The notes below the pieces were generated by a model. That model was not told where the DNA came from. It worked only from the letters and a program-made list of their open reading frames with translations, and made no database searches. DNA of 8,756 bases, from contig ONXY01000365.1 of the NCBI GenBank assembly GCA_900321945.1, positions 1 through 8,756 of the forward strand, read 5' to 3'. This document shows positions 1 through 7,223 of this stretch, in pieces. Each line of letters begins with the position of its first letter. Position 1 is the stretch's first letter. Made by a program: the position numbers and the translations under genes. Source of the DNA: an uncultured Eubacteriales bacterium. GTDB lineage: Bacteria > Bacillota_A > Clostridia > Christensenellales > Aristaeellaceae.

Positions 1-834
1 GCTGAGGCCATGAACCGCATCTTTAATGAGAACGCCTTTGACGCCGTGATCCATTTTGCCGGCCTGAAAGCGGTGGGAGAGAGCGTGGGGCAGCCCCTGC
101 GGTATTACCGGAACAACCTGGATTCCACGCTGACGCTGATGGAAACGATGCAGGCTCACGGCGTGAAACGGATCGTTTTCTCCTCCTCCGCCACGGTATA
201 CGGCAACCAGCCCGTCGTCCCGTACAGGGAGGATATGCCGTCGCTTGGGTGCACAAACCCGTACGGATGGACCAAGTTCATGATCGAGAAGATTATGGAG
301 GGTCAGGCTGCGGCGGACCCGGAATGGAGCATTGTTCTGCTGCGGTATTTCAACCCCATCGGCGCGCATTCCTCCGGTCTCATAGGAGAGGATCCCTCGG
401 GCATACCCAACAACCTGATGCCCTATATCGCCAGGGTGGCCGTGGGCGGACTGGATCACCTGAACGTCTTCGGCAACGATTATCCGACGAAGGACGGCAC
501 CGGTGTCCGGGACTATATCCATGTGGTTGATCTTGCGCGGGGGCATGTTCTCGCCTGTGATTTCGCCGCGAAACGGACCGGATGCGAGATCATCAACCTC
601 GGAACAGGGACGGGCTACTCCGTTCTGGATCTGGTGCGCACCTTTGAACAGGTGAACGGCGTCCGGATTCCCTACGTTATCGCTCCCCGCCGTCCCGGGG
701 ATATCGCGGAGAACTACGCAGACCCGTCCAAGGCCCTGAAGCTGCTGGGCTGGAAAGCGGAAAAAACGCTGGAGGATATGTGCCGGGACACCTATCATTT
801 CCAGAAACTGAATCCGAAAGGATACAAAGGGTGA
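1..834 (+). CDS. galE: UDP-glucose 4-epimerase, C-terminal part (5' end outside window)
   Basis: Interconverts UDP-glucose and UDP-galactose with bound NAD in the cytoplasm (Leloir pathway). The reading frame is open from base 1, and the first codons (A-E-A-M-N) align with about residue 60 of E. coli GalE, so the ATG at base 10 is an internal Met and the NAD-binding glycine motif lies upstream. Visible hallmarks are VIHFAGLKAVGES, SSSATVYG with the catalytic Ser, NPYGWTK with the catalytic Tyr-x-x-x-Lys pair, RYFNPIGAH, GIPNNLMPYIA, FGNDYPTKDGTGVRDYIHV and the C-terminal PRRPGDIAENYADPSKA. These match the GalE subgroup closely, rather than the broader NAD-dependent epimerases. The 3' end is intact, with a TGA stop. 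A small membrane-protein gene follows after 7 bases, so the two are probably co-transcribed. The cellobiose phosphorylase further on makes glucose 1-phosphate, a precursor of the GalE substrate. Confidence 0.96.
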   Translation, partial: AEAMNRIFNENAFDAVIHFAGLKAVGESVGQPLRYYRNNLDSTLTLMETMQAHGVKRIVFSSSATVYGNQPVVPYREDMPSLGCTNPYGWTKFMIEKIMEGQAAADPEWSIVLLRYFNPIGAHSSGLIGEDPSGIPNNLMPYIARVAVGGLDHLNVFGNDYPTKDGTGVRDYIHVVDLARGHVLACDFAAKRTGCEIINLGTGTGYSVLDLVRTFEQVNGVRIPYVIAPRRPGDIAENYADPSKALKLLGWKAEKTLEDMCRDTYHFQKLNPKGYKG

Positions 835-841
835 ACCGGCC

Positions 842-1045
842 ATGAAGAGCAGAATGCTGCCGGTTCTCGGCGCGGTTTTCTGGATTCTGGGGCTGATCCT
901 TTTTCTGACCGGTCTGAACATTCACACCTCCGCGGGGCAGTGGATGACGGTGACCGGGAACATCGTTTTTTTCCTGGGCCTGGGGCTCGAGGGGGTTTAC
1001 TGGATGAAATCCCGGAAGGAGAAGGAAAAAGAGGAACAGGAATAA
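842..1045 (+). CDS. Small two-helix membrane protein, unknown function
   Basis: A 67-residue protein I do not recognise. It has two hydrophobic segments, about residues 6-25 (LPVLGAVFWILGLILFLTGL) and 37-55 (VTGNIVFFLGLGLEGVYWM), joined by a short polar loop (NIHTSAGQW). It ends in a highly charged tail rich in Lys and Glu (KSRKEKEKEEQE). By the positive-inside rule both ends should face the cytoplasm. The start follows the galE stop by only 7 bases, and an AAAGGG stretch overlapping the end of galE (826-831) can act as ribosome site, so translational coupling is likely. No catalytic motif is visible. It could be a lineage-specific inner-membrane protein of the DUF type. The topology and the tight spacing to galE support a real gene; the function is open. 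Confidence 0.72.
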   Translation: MKSRMLPVLGAVFWILGLILFLTGLNIHTSAGQWMTVTGNIVFFLGLGLEGVYWMKSRKEKEKEEQE

Positions 1046-1116
1046 TCCGGCGCGGCTTCCGGCTATCCCGTTCCGCTGAGCAAAACGCTGGTTTTTTTCC
1101 GGAATATAACACGGCT

Positions 1117-1123
1117 GAGGAGG
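1117..1123 (+). promoter_or_regulatory. Ribosome binding site of cellobiose phosphorylase
   Basis: GAGGAGG sits 7 bases before the ATG at 1131, an almost perfect Shine-Dalgarno match that fixes the start. The rest of the 85-base gap (1046-1130) holds a run of seven T (1092-1098) and a TATAAC hexamer (1105-1110). The hexamer has no acceptable -35 partner at 16-18 bases, so I cannot support a promoter there. Confidence 0.85.
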
Positions 1124-1130
1124 ATTTTCC

Positions 1131-3575
1131 ATGAAGTACGGACATTTTGACGACAAAGCCCGGGAGTATGTGATCGAAACGCCGAGGACGCCCTATCCGT
1201 GGATCAACTATCTGGGATGCGAGAAGTTCTTCGGAATCATCAGCAACACCGCCGGCGGATACTGCTTCTACCGCGACGCCCGTCTGCGCCGCATCACGCG
1301 GTACCGTTACAACAACATGCCGGTGGACAACGGCGGCCGCTACTTCTACATCAAGGACGGCGACACGGTCTGGAACCCGGGCTGGCGTCCTGTTCAGACG
1401 GAGCTGGACGAATATTCCTGCCGCCACGGAATGGGCTATACGGTAATCAGGGGAAAGAAGAACGGCGTGTCCGCCTCACAGCTTTCCTTCGTACCCATGG
1501 GCTTTGACGCCGAGGTTCATCAGATTACGCTGAAGAACGAAAGCGGCTCGCCGAAGGATCTGATCCTGACCAGCTTTGTGGAATTCTGCCTCTGGAACGC
1601 GCAGGACGATATGCTGAACTTCCAGCGGAATTTCTCCACCGGCGAAGTGGAAGTGGAGAACGGCGTCGTCTACCACAAGACCGAGTACCGCGAACGCCGC
1701 AACCATTACTCCTTCTATGCCGTGAATACGCCCATTGACGGGTTCGACACGGATATGGAGACCTTCCTCGGACTTTACAACGGCTTTGAAAACCCCAGAG
1801 CCGTCATGACGGGCGAGATGGGCAATTCCGTCGCTTCCGGCTGGCAGCCCATGGCGGCGCATCAGATCAGGGTGCGTCTTGATGCCGGGGAGGAAAAGAA
1901 GTTCAACTTCGTCCTGGGATATGTGGAGCTTCCCGTGGAAGAGAAATGGGAAAAACCCGGCGTTATCAACAAGAAGCCGGCGAAGGAGATGCTGAGCCAT
2001 CTGACCACGGACGCTCAGATTGAGGAAAAATTCCTTCAGCTGCGGCGGCACTGGGACAATCTGCTGAGCGCCTACACGCTGAAAACGGACAACGAGAAGC
2101 TCGGCCGGATGGTGAATATCTGGAATCCCTATCAGTGCATGGTCACGTTCAACATGAGCCGTTCCACTTCCATGTTTGAAAGCGGCATCGGCCGCGGCAT
2201 GGGTTTCCGTGATTCCAGCCAGGATCTGCTGGGATTCGTGCACCAGATTCCCGAGCGCGCCAGGGAAAGAATCCTGGATATCGCCGCCACCCAGTTCCGG
2301 GACGGCGGGTGCTATCATCAGTATCAGCCTCTTACGAAGAAGGGAAACAACGACATCGGCGGCGGTTTCGGCGACGACCCGCTGTGGCTGATTGCCGGCA
2401 CCGCGGCCTATATCAAGGAAACCGGAGATTTTGATATTCTGAACGCCCCCACGCCGTACGACTGCAATCCGGAGGACTGCGGCACGCTGCTGGAGCATCT
2501 GGAAGCGAGCCTGGAGCATGTGGTGAACAACGAAGGACCGCACGGACTGCCGCTGATCGGCCGGGCGGACTGGAACGACTGTCTGAACCTGAACTGCTAC
2601 AGCGATACGCCGGACGAAAGCTTCCAGACATTTTCCAATCCCAACGCGCCGGACGACCGGATCGCGGAAAGCGTGCTGATCGCCGGTATGTTCGTCTCCA
2701 TCGCTCCGGAGCTGGTCGCGATTGAGCGCAGGCTGGGCCGGACTGAAAAGGCGGATGCCTATCAGAAGGAAATTGACAAAATGACCGCCGCCATCGAGAA
2801 GGACGGATGGGACGGAGAATGGTTCGTCCGCGCCTACGACGCGATGGGCAACAAAGTCGGCTCCAGAGAGTGCGAGGACGGAAAGATCTATATTGAGAGC
2901 CAGGGCTACTGCGTCATGGCGGGCGTCGGCCTGAGGGACGGAAAAGCGGAAAAAGCTCTGGAGAGCGTCCACCGGTATCTGGAAACGGAACACGGCATCG
3001 TGCTCCTGCAGCCGGCCTACAGGGAGTATCACCTGGAACTGGGCGAGGTCAGCTCCTATCCCGCGGGATATAAGGAAAACGCCGGAATCTTCTGCCACAA
3101 CAATCCCTGGATTATCGCGGCGGAAACCGTCGTGGGCCACGGCGACCGCGCTTTCGATCTGTACAGCAGAATCGCTCCCGCCTGGCGCGAGGAAATCTCC
3201 GACCTCCATAAGATGGAGCCTTATGTGTACAGCCAGATGATCGCGGGAAAGGACGCGCCGCGCTTCGGTCAGGCGAAAAACTCCTGGCTTACGGGTACGG
3301 CAGCCTGGAACTTCTACGTCATCAGCAATTATATTCTGGGCATCAAGCCGGACTGGGACGGCCTGAAAGTCGATCCCTGCATTCCGCATACCTGGGACGG
3401 CTACTCCGTCAGCCGCCGGTTCCGCGGATGCATGTACGAGATCAGCATCCGGAACCCCGGACATGTCTGCCGCGGCGTGAAGCGGATGACGCTGGACGGG
3501 AAGGAGATTACGGGCAACGTGATTCCCGCTCTGGCGGACGGCAAAACCCACCGGGTGGACGTGGAACTGGGATAA
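1131..3575 (+). CDS. cbp: Cellobiose phosphorylase (GH94)
   Basis: Reversible cytoplasmic phosphorolysis of cellobiose to alpha-glucose 1-phosphate and glucose (EC 2.4.1.20), which saves one ATP compared with hydrolysis. At 814 residues it has the usual length of clostridial cellobiose phosphorylases. From the N-terminus ([31 protein letters not shown]) to the C-terminus ([11 protein letters not shown]) it follows the Clostridium thermocellum enzyme as I remember it. Substrate-site Arg360-Asp361 lie in [10 protein letters not shown]. The general acid is Asp483, in R-A-D-W-N-D (Trp481-Asn482-Asp483), equivalent to Asp490 of the Cellvibrio gilvus enzyme. Phosphate-site candidates are His656 (IFCHNNPW) and Thr721-Gly722 (WLTGTAAW). 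There is no signal peptide, as expected for an enzyme acting on imported cellobiose. Cellodextrin or laminaribiose phosphorylase are less likely given the near-collinear match and size. It is preceded by galE and a small membrane protein and followed by a terminator. No transporter or regulator is adjacent in the window. Confidence 0.96.
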   Translation: MKYGHFDDKAREYVIETPRTPYPWINYLGCEKFFGIISNTAGGYCFYRDARLRRITRYRYNNMPVDNGGRYFYIKDGDTVWNPGWRPVQTELDEYSCRHGMGYTVIRGKKNGVSASQLSFVPMGFDAEVHQITLKNESGSPKDLILTSFVEFCLWNAQDDMLNFQRNFSTGEVEVENGVVYHKTEYRERRNHYSFYAVNTPIDGFDTDMETFLGLYNGFENPRAVMTGEMGNSVASGWQPMAAHQIRVRLDAGEEKKFNFVLGYVELPVEEKWEKPGVINKKPAKEMLSHLTTDAQIEEKFLQLRRHWDNLLSAYTLKTDNEKLGRMVNIWNPYQCMVTFNMSRSTSMFESGIGRGMGFRDSSQDLLGFVHQIPERARERILDIAATQFRDGGCYHQYQPLTKKGNNDIGGGFGDDPLWLIAGTAAYIKETGDFDILNAPTPYDCNPEDCGTLLEHLEASLEHVVNNEGPHGLPLIGRADWNDCLNLNCYSDTPDESFQTFSNPNAPDDRIAESVLIAGMFVSIAPELVAIERRLGRTEKADAYQKEIDKMTAAIEKDGWDGEWFVRAYDAMGNKVGSRECEDGKIYIESQGYCVMAGVGLRDGKAEKALESVHRYLETEHGIVLLQPAYREYHLELGEVSSYPAGYKENAGIFCHNNPWIIAAETVVGHGDRAFDLYSRIAPAWREEISDLHKMEPYVYSQMIAGKDAPRFGQAKNSWLTGTAAWNFYVISNYILGIKPDWDGLKVDPCIPHTWDGYSVSRRFRGCMYEISIRNPGHVCRGVKRMTLDGKEITGNVIPALADGKTHRVDVELG

Positions 3576-3588
3576 GCGCAAAAACCGA

Positions 3589-3624
3589 CGGGCGGCTCCG
3601 AAAGGAACCGCCCGTTTTCTTTTT
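3589..3624 (+). terminator. Rho-independent terminator after cellobiose phosphorylase, possibly bidirectional
   Basis: Arms CGGGCGGCTCC (3589-3599) and GGAACCGCCCG (3604-3614) form an 11-position stem with one C/A mismatch and a GAAA tetraloop. A T-rich tract (TTTTCTTTTT, 3615-3624) follows, 13 bases after the stop codon. On the minus strand the same hairpin is followed by TCGG and then five T (3584-3580), so it could also stop transcripts of the convergent VWA gene, which ends at 3677. Confidence 0.9.
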
Positions 3625-3676
3625 CGCGTCCGTTTTTTCCCCGCGTCCGCCCGGAGGAAACAGACAGATGCCGCGC

Positions 3677-4321
3677 TCAGGATCTGGAGGCGTAATCCTC
3701 CTCGATCGACGCCTTCCAGTCCGCCTGCACCTCCTTGTTGGCGCGCATCTTCCGGATCGCGGATCCGACCGTCGCGTAATTCAGCGCCACGCCTTCCCTG
3801 TCGTTCAGGAAGGTGACCGAACGGTCCGCGCCGATCCCGAAACGGCCGGCTGTCTCCACCGCGTCGATGTTCGCGCCGAGGAAGAGGAACTCCCATCCGT
3901 ACCGGCTCTTCTGCCGCTCCACCATCGCCTTGACCTCGCCGCTGGTGTAGCGACGGCTGGCGTTTTCCATTCCGTCCGTCGTAATGACGAAGATCGTATG
4001 CTCGGGCCGGTCTTCCTCCCGGGCATACTTGTGCACGTTTCCGATGTGGTGAATCGCGCAGCCGATCGCGTCGATCAGAGCTGTGCAGCCGCCCACCTGA
4101 TACTCCCGGTCCGTAAGAGGTTCAATTTTCCGGATGTCCACCCTGTCGTGAACTACGCAGCTTTCCGAGGAGAACAGGACGGTGGAAACCAGCGCCTCTC
4201 CCTCCACTTTCTTCTGCCGGTCAATCATGGCGTTGAAGCCGCCGATGGTGTCGGACTCAAGCCCTGCCATGGAGCCGCTCCGATCCAGAATAAACACCAT
4301 TTCAGTCAGGTTCTTTTTCAT
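3677..4321 (-). CDS. Small von Willebrand factor A (VWA) domain protein
   Basis: A 214-residue, single-domain, probably cytoplasmic protein with no signal peptide or membrane segment. The metal-ion-dependent adhesion site (MIDAS) is complete: Asp13-x-Ser15-x-Ser17 in ILDRSGSM, Thr80 in GGCTALIDA and Asp116 in VITTDGMEN. It should therefore bind a divalent metal and a partner protein. The signature GLESDTIGGFNAMI and the stretch RYGWEFLFLGANIDA mark a widespread bacterial family of VWA proteins of about this length with no assigned role. The start is set by AAGGAGG (4330-4336), 8 bases upstream. It lies 143 bases downstream of the macro-domain gene on the same strand. VWA and macro proteins co-occur in tellurite/stress (Ter-type) gene neighbourhoods, but this protein is not clearly TerY, so that role is only a suggestion. 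The identity of the fold is secure; the function is not. Confidence 0.9.
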   Translation of the reverse strand: MKKNLTEMVFILDRSGSMAGLESDTIGGFNAMIDRQKKVEGEALVSTVLFSSESCVVHDRVDIRKIEPLTDREYQVGGCTALIDAIGCAIHHIGNVHKYAREEDRPEHTIFVITTDGMENASRRYTSGEVKAMVERQKSRYGWEFLFLGANIDAVETAGRFGIGADRSVTFLNDREGVALNYATVGSAIRKMRANKEVQADWKASIEEDYASRS

Positions 4322-4387
4322 TTCCGCTTCCTCCTTCTCTGTATCCGCCGGGTTTCCCCGACGAGGATATCATACAGCGTCCGGAGG

Positions 4388-4411
4388 AAAAAAGGTCGCT
4401 TCCCGCGCGAC
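4388..4411 (-). terminator. Candidate short terminator between macro and VWA genes
   Basis: Read on the minus strand, GTCGC (4411-4407), a 7-base loop, GCGAC (4399-4395), one C and then six T (4393-4388). The stem is only 5 bp, so termination may be partial. It lies 54 bases past the macro-gene stop and would uncouple the VWA gene from the genes upstream. The rest of the 143-base gap shows no convincing promoter: a TATGAT hexamer (complement of 4369-4374) lacks a good -35 element. Confidence 0.45.
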
Positions 4412-4464
4412 AATTACGGAGCTGAACGCTCTTTCCGGAACCGTACCCCGGCAGGGCGCATGAT

Positions 4465-5547
4465 TCAGAAATTCATCCCGGAGCCGAGAAGCGGGAGATC
4501 GTTGTCGAACAGAACCATGTTGATCTGCGTAACGTCATAGAAGCGGTTTTTCAGGAAGTATTCCAGAATAATATCGAAACGGCTGCTGCGGGAAAGAGAG
4601 AAGCCGGCTTTCTCCAGCAGATTTTTCGCTTCCGGCAGAGAAAGCTCCAGAGCCATGGCAAAGGCCATCACCGTAGGCTTGCTGGGCCGGTATTCCGGAT
4701 CGGAACGGATTTTGCTGAACAGCCGCCGGTCCACGTTCGCTTTTTTGTAACACTGCGAGTCCGTCATGCCTTTTTCGTCAATAAGGCGAAGCAGGGCCTG
4801 TGAAAACCCCTCGTCCGTCTTCTTCAGCAGTTCCTTCCAGTCCGGGAAAGACACCCGGCGCGGGGATCCGGCGGCTTTGGCAGCCGGCCGGGCAGCATCC
4901 GGCTCCGGGGCGGCGGACATCTCCTCCATGAGGAGCTCCTCGTCCAGCCGGAGCGCGGCTTTCTTATCCCGCCGCCACAGATTTCCGCGAACAGTCGTCT
5001 GAGCCGCGGGGATATGCTGTTCCGCGTAAAGATCGTCAATATACTCCTTTACGTCCTGAAACAGCTTTTTTCCCGTGAAAAACTCCTGCCGGCCGAAGAC
5101 GACCAGAAAGACCATCATGTCGTTTTCCAGCAGGAAACGGGTGATCGCCTCCACCGCGACCTCCATGGCCTGATCCTTCGGATAGCCGTAGGCTCCCGCG
5201 GAGATCATCGGGAACGCTATGGATTCGCAGCCGTTCTCCAGCGCCAGGCGAAGGGATGAGCGGTAACAGGAGGAAAGCAGCTCACGCTCGTGATAATCAC
5301 CGCCGTGCCAGACGGGACCCACGGTATGGATCACGTACCGGGCAGGCAGACGGTACCCGCGGGTAATCCGGGCTTCTCCCGTCGGGCAGCCCCCAAGCTT
5401 ACGGCATTCCTCCAGCAGTTCCGGACCGGCCGCGCAGTGAATCATGCCGTCCACGCCGCCGCCGCCCAGCAGGGAAGAGTTCGCAGCGTTTACAATGGCA
5501 TCCACCTTCATCCGGGTGATATCGTTTCTGATGATTTCAAACGGCAT
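4465..5547 (-). CDS. Macro-domain protein with C-terminal HTH-like helical domain
   Basis: Residues 1-175 are a macro domain of the YmdB/MacroD type, which binds ADP-ribose and typically removes O-acetyl groups from O-acetyl-ADP-ribose or ADP-ribose from proteins. Key features are [18 protein letters not shown] (20-37), [18 protein letters not shown] and the phosphate loop SAGAYGYP (116-123). Asn23 and Asp33 align with the catalytic Asn25 and Asp35 of E. coli YmdB, so hydrolase activity is plausible. A low-complexity Ala/Pro/Glu linker (about 205-230) leads to a helical region (about 235-345). Its segment [20 protein letters not shown], followed by [20 protein letters not shown], resembles an Xre-like helix-turn-helix. 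The protein ends with a hydrophobic tail, [18 protein letters not shown]. At 360 residues it is about twice the size of YmdB because of this extension. The start is supported by AAAGGAG (5557-5563) at 9 bases. It begins 25 bases after the folate gene, so it is probably in one operon with it. Whether the extension binds DNA, RNA or protein is unknown. Confidence 0.9.
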   Translation of the reverse strand: MPFEIIRNDITRMKVDAIVNAANSSLLGGGGVDGMIHCAAGPELLEECRKLGGCPTGEARITRGYRLPARYVIHTVGPVWHGGDYHERELLSSCYRSSLRLALENGCESIAFPMISAGAYGYPKDQAMEVAVEAITRFLLENDMMVFLVVFGRQEFFTGKKLFQDVKEYIDDLYAEQHIPAAQTTVRGNLWRRDKKAALRLDEELLMEEMSAAPEPDAARPAAKAAGSPRRVSFPDWKELLKKTDEGFSQALLRLIDEKGMTDSQCYKKANVDRRLFSKIRSDPEYRPSKPTVMAFAMALELSLPEAKNLLEKAGFSLSRSSRFDIILEYFLKNRFYDVTQINMVLFDNDLPLLGSGMNF

Positions 5548-5572
5548 TTTACAGGCTCCTTTCCGTAACGGA

Positions 5573-6109
5573 TCATTCCGTCAGAACGAGATCCATGGGG
5601 ACGTCCCAGCTGTCCTCCGGAAGGGCGTCCGCCAGCATCGCCCTGAAGCAGAGACAGATCCGCGCGCCCGGCTGATTCCGAAGAAAACGGTCGTAGTACC
5701 CGGCGCCGTGCCCCAGCCTGACGCCTTCCGCCGTAGCGGCCAGACAGGGCACCAGAATCAGATCGGGCGGCTCCGCGGCCGCGGCGCCGAGGGGTTCCGG
5801 GATGCCGTAGGCATTCCGCCTCATCCGCGCCCATCCGGTGAAGGGAACCGCTTCCATAAGACCGTCGTCCGCGCAGCGCGGAAGAAGAATTGTCCTTCCT
5901 TCCGCCGCGGCGCGGCTGATCAGCTCATACGTGTCCGGCTCCGAGGGCAGGGAAACGTACGCCATCAGAGTCCCGGCTTTTCCGTACGCAGGAAGCGCAA
6001 ACAGCTTTTCCCGGATTATCCGGCCGGCGGCGGCGCGGTATTCCGGGGAAAGAGCGGCCGCGCGGGCTTTCATTTCCAGACGGACCGTCTGCTTATCCCT
6101 GCCGGACAT
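5573..6109 (-). CDS. 5-formyltetrahydrofolate cyclo-ligase
   Basis: ATP-dependent conversion of 5-formyl-tetrahydrofolate to 5,10-methenyl-tetrahydrofolate (EC 6.3.3.2; YgfA/MTHFS family), a cytoplasmic salvage step in one-carbon metabolism. At 178 residues it is slightly short but within the family range. Visible motifs are the N-terminal basic helix ([11 protein letters not shown]), [11 protein letters not shown] (50-60) in the substrate region, GIPEP (102-106), LILVPCLA (117-124) and the ATP/Mg signature [15 protein letters not shown] (129-143). The usual VPGVAFD segment reads VPCLAAT here, a mild departure. The start is set by AAAGGGAG (complement of 6117-6124), 7 bases upstream. It is the first gene after a plausible promoter (6158-6186), and the macro-domain gene follows after 25 bases. 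Some Clostridia use formyl-tetrahydrofolate extensively, but nothing else from that pathway is in the window. Confidence 0.93.
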   Translation of the reverse strand: MSGRDKQTVRLEMKARAAALSPEYRAAAGRIIREKLFALPAYGKAGTLMAYVSLPSEPDTYELISRAAAEGRTILLPRCADDGLMEAVPFTGWARMRRNAYGIPEPLGAAAAEPPDLILVPCLAATAEGVRLGHGAGYYDRFLRNQPGARICLCFRAMLADALPEDSWDVPMDLVLTE

Positions 6110-6157
6110 CCCACATCTCCCTTTCTCTTTCCGGCGCTTATCCGCCGGTCTGAAATG

Positions 6158-6186
6158 ATTCTACAATACCGGCCGGAACAATGCAA
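6158..6186 (-). promoter_or_regulatory. Promoter for the folate cyclo-ligase/macro unit
   Basis: On the minus strand, TTGCAT (6186-6181), a 17-base spacer and TAGAAT (6163-6158). The -10 matches the housekeeping consensus at 5 of 6 positions, the -35 at 3 of 6, and the spacing is ideal. The -10 is embedded in GTATTGTAGAATCAT, which recurs with one change at the STAS promoter. It lies about 50 bases before the start codon. Confidence 0.6.
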
Positions 6187-6238
6187 GGGACCGGAGCAGC
6201 GCACCGCATCAGGCGGATCCGGAACCGTCCGGAGCAAT

Positions 6239-6261
6239 AAAAAACCGGGCCCGGGGCCCGG
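6239..6261 (-). terminator. GC-rich terminator ending the STAS/kinase unit
   Basis: On the minus strand, CCGGGCC, loop CCG and GGCCCGG form a perfect 7-bp GC stem (6261-6245), followed by TTTTTT (6244-6239). It lies about 40 bases past the kinase stop and separates this unit from the folate/macro unit, which has its own promoter just beyond. Confidence 0.82.
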
Positions 6262-6263
6262 AG

Positions 6264-6280
6264 AAAAACTGCTTTCGCAG
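6264..6280 (-). terminator. Second, weaker hairpin with T-run in tandem
   Basis: On the minus strand, CTGC, GAAA tetraloop, GCAG (6280-6269), then TTTTT (6268-6264). The 4-bp stem would be weak alone. It lies directly before the GC-rich terminator, giving a tandem arrangement. Confidence 0.4.
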
Positions 6281-6302
6281 AGCGGATTACTGTCCGCGGG
6301 AA

Positions 6303-6746
6303 TTACTTCCGCGGGGAAACGGACAAGTATTTGACAATCCGCAGGACGTTGCGGCCGTCCCGGTACGCGTAGGCGATATCATCCATGCTCTTTTTCACCA
6401 TATAGATGCCGAGCCCGCCGATCTGCCTTTCCTCGGCGGACAGAGCGATGTCCGGGTCGTCCTTTTTCAGCGGATTAAACGGAATACCGCTGTCGGTAAA
6501 CGTGATGACGGCGGCGGCGGGTTCCTCCGTGATTTCCATATCAATGGTGACGGAGCCGGAGCCGGACGGATAGGCATAACTGGCGACGTTTACAAACAGC
6601 TCCTCCACCGCGACCTCGATCTGCATCTGAATTTTCACAGGGCAGTCCGCGGCCTCCAGCTTTCCGCTTACGAAGGAAATTGCCTGATCCAGGTTCGCGG
6701 ATCTGGCTTCAAGGGTCAGTGCCCATCCTTTTTTCAGCTTTTCCAT
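6303..6746 (-). CDS. SpoIIAB/RsbW-like ATP-binding anti-sigma or switch kinase
   Basis: A 147-residue GHKL (HATPase_c_2) protein of the class whose members phosphorylate a STAS partner on Ser and often hold a sigma factor or other target. The N-box holds Glu49 and Asn53 in VEELFVNVASYAYP, the G1 box is TDSGIPFNP with Asp85 and Gly87, and the G2/lid is GGLGIYMVKK (110-119). The C-terminus NVLRIVKYL closes the usual beta strand. I start at the Met at 6746, because GGGGAG (complement of 6753-6758) lies 6 bases before it. The longer open frame to 6803 adds a 19-residue N-terminal stretch with no family similarity. It lies 128 bases downstream of the STAS gene on the same strand, the usual pairing of kinase and substrate. 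No sigma factor or PP2C phosphatase gene is visible, so the controlled target is unknown. It could act on a non-sigma target. Confidence 0.88.
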   Translation of the reverse strand: MEKLKKGWALTLEARSANLDQAISFVSGKLEAADCPVKIQMQIEVAVEELFVNVASYAYPSGSGSVTIDMEITEEPAAAVITFTDSGIPFNPLKKDDPDIALSAEERQIGGLGIYMVKKSMDDIAYAYRDGRNVLRIVKYLSVSPRK

Positions 6747-6801
6747 TCCTGTCTCCCCGCCGCGCTTCAGAAAATCACAGATGGATGAAAAGAAAGGATA
6801 C

Positions 6802-6834
6802 AAAAGAATTCCCGCCGGGGATCCGGCAGAATTC
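6802..6834 (-). terminator. Intercistronic hairpin with short T-run between STAS and kinase genes
   Basis: On the minus strand, GAATTCTGCCGG, loop ATCC and CCGGCGGGAATTC (6834-6806) pair over about 12 positions with a T-G wobble and one bulged G, followed by TTTT (6805-6802). It lies about 40 bases past the STAS stop. It could act as a partial terminator, giving more STAS than kinase transcript, or as an RNA-end stabiliser. Confidence 0.45.
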
Positions 6835-6874
6835 CACCCGGACGCGGCCGCAGATCAGGCCGGCCGGCAGACCG

Positions 6875-7174
6875 TTATTCCTCAATCGTCAGAATATCCA
6901 CGAATCCCGTCACGTCGAAAATCTCCATGATGTCGGGCTTGACGTTCCGGATCACCATACTGCCCTGTTTATTCATTACCTTCTGCGCGGAAAGCAGCAC
7001 CCGCAGCCCGGCGGAGGAAACATAGTCCAGATCCGCCAGATCAAAGACCAGCTCCTTTACACCGTCCAGGGATCCGCGAAGATCGTTTTCCAGCTGGGGG
7101 GAAGTCGTGGTGTCCAGACGGCCGACCAGCGCGATCGTAAGGTTGTCTCCATCCTGCTTTTTGTTGATGGTCAT
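6875..7174 (-). CDS. STAS-domain anti-anti-sigma-factor-like protein
   Basis: A 99-residue stand-alone STAS domain of the SpoIIAA/RsbV type. In the family the unphosphorylated form binds the GHKL kinase and releases the kinase's target; phosphorylation on one Ser switches it off. The motif LDYVSSAGLRVLLSAQKVM (49-67) carries the site: Ser54 aligns with Ser58 of SpoIIAA. The N-terminal strands (NLTIALVGRLDTTTSPQLE) and the C-terminal helix region (MEIFDVTGFVDIL) are typical, and the length is standard. The ribosome site is weak (AAAGGCGG, complement of 7185-7193, about 10 bases from ATG), although the promoter is strong. It lies between the NHLP exporter and the kinase, all on one strand. With no clear terminator after the exporter gene, it may be read both from its own promoter and by read-through. 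Confidence 0.92.
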   Translation of the reverse strand: MTINKKQDGDNLTIALVGRLDTTTSPQLENDLRGSLDGVKELVFDLADLDYVSSAGLRVLLSAQKVMNKQGSMVIRNVKPDIMEIFDVTGFVDILTIEE

Positions 7175-7223
7175 TTTTTGATTTCCGCCTTTCTGAGAGA
7201 AATAACCGGTTGTTTCCGGACTG

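Noticed and set aside
1105..1110. TATAAC as the -10 of a promoter for cellobiose phosphorylase.
   Set aside because: No recognisable -35 hexamer at 16-18 bases upstream; the gene may be read from upstream of galE.
1476..3896. An 806-codon open frame on the minus strand opposite cellobiose phosphorylase.
   Set aside because: It is antisense to a gene with clear family identity, has no recognisable domains, runs through the terminator and into the next gene, and is explained by GC-biased codon use leaving the opposite frame free of stops.
4369..4397. TATGAT with GACCTT upstream as a promoter for the VWA gene.
   Set aside because: The -35 is a poor match and falls inside the candidate terminator; not strong enough to call.
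3428..4540. A 370-codon plus-strand open frame across the terminator and the VWA gene.
   Set aside because: It overlaps the end of cbp in another frame, crosses a strong terminator and is antisense to the VWA gene; composition is rich in Arg, Gly and Pro, typical of a shadow frame.
5444..6334. A 296-codon plus-strand open frame.
   Set aside because: Antisense to the folate cyclo-ligase and part of the macro gene, low-complexity Arg/Gly/Pro composition, no ribosome site and no motif.
6747..6803. N-terminal extension of the kinase by 19 residues.
   Set aside because: The internal Met at 6746 has a GGGGAG site at proper spacing and gives the usual family length; the extension shows no family similarity and lies next to the intercistronic hairpin.
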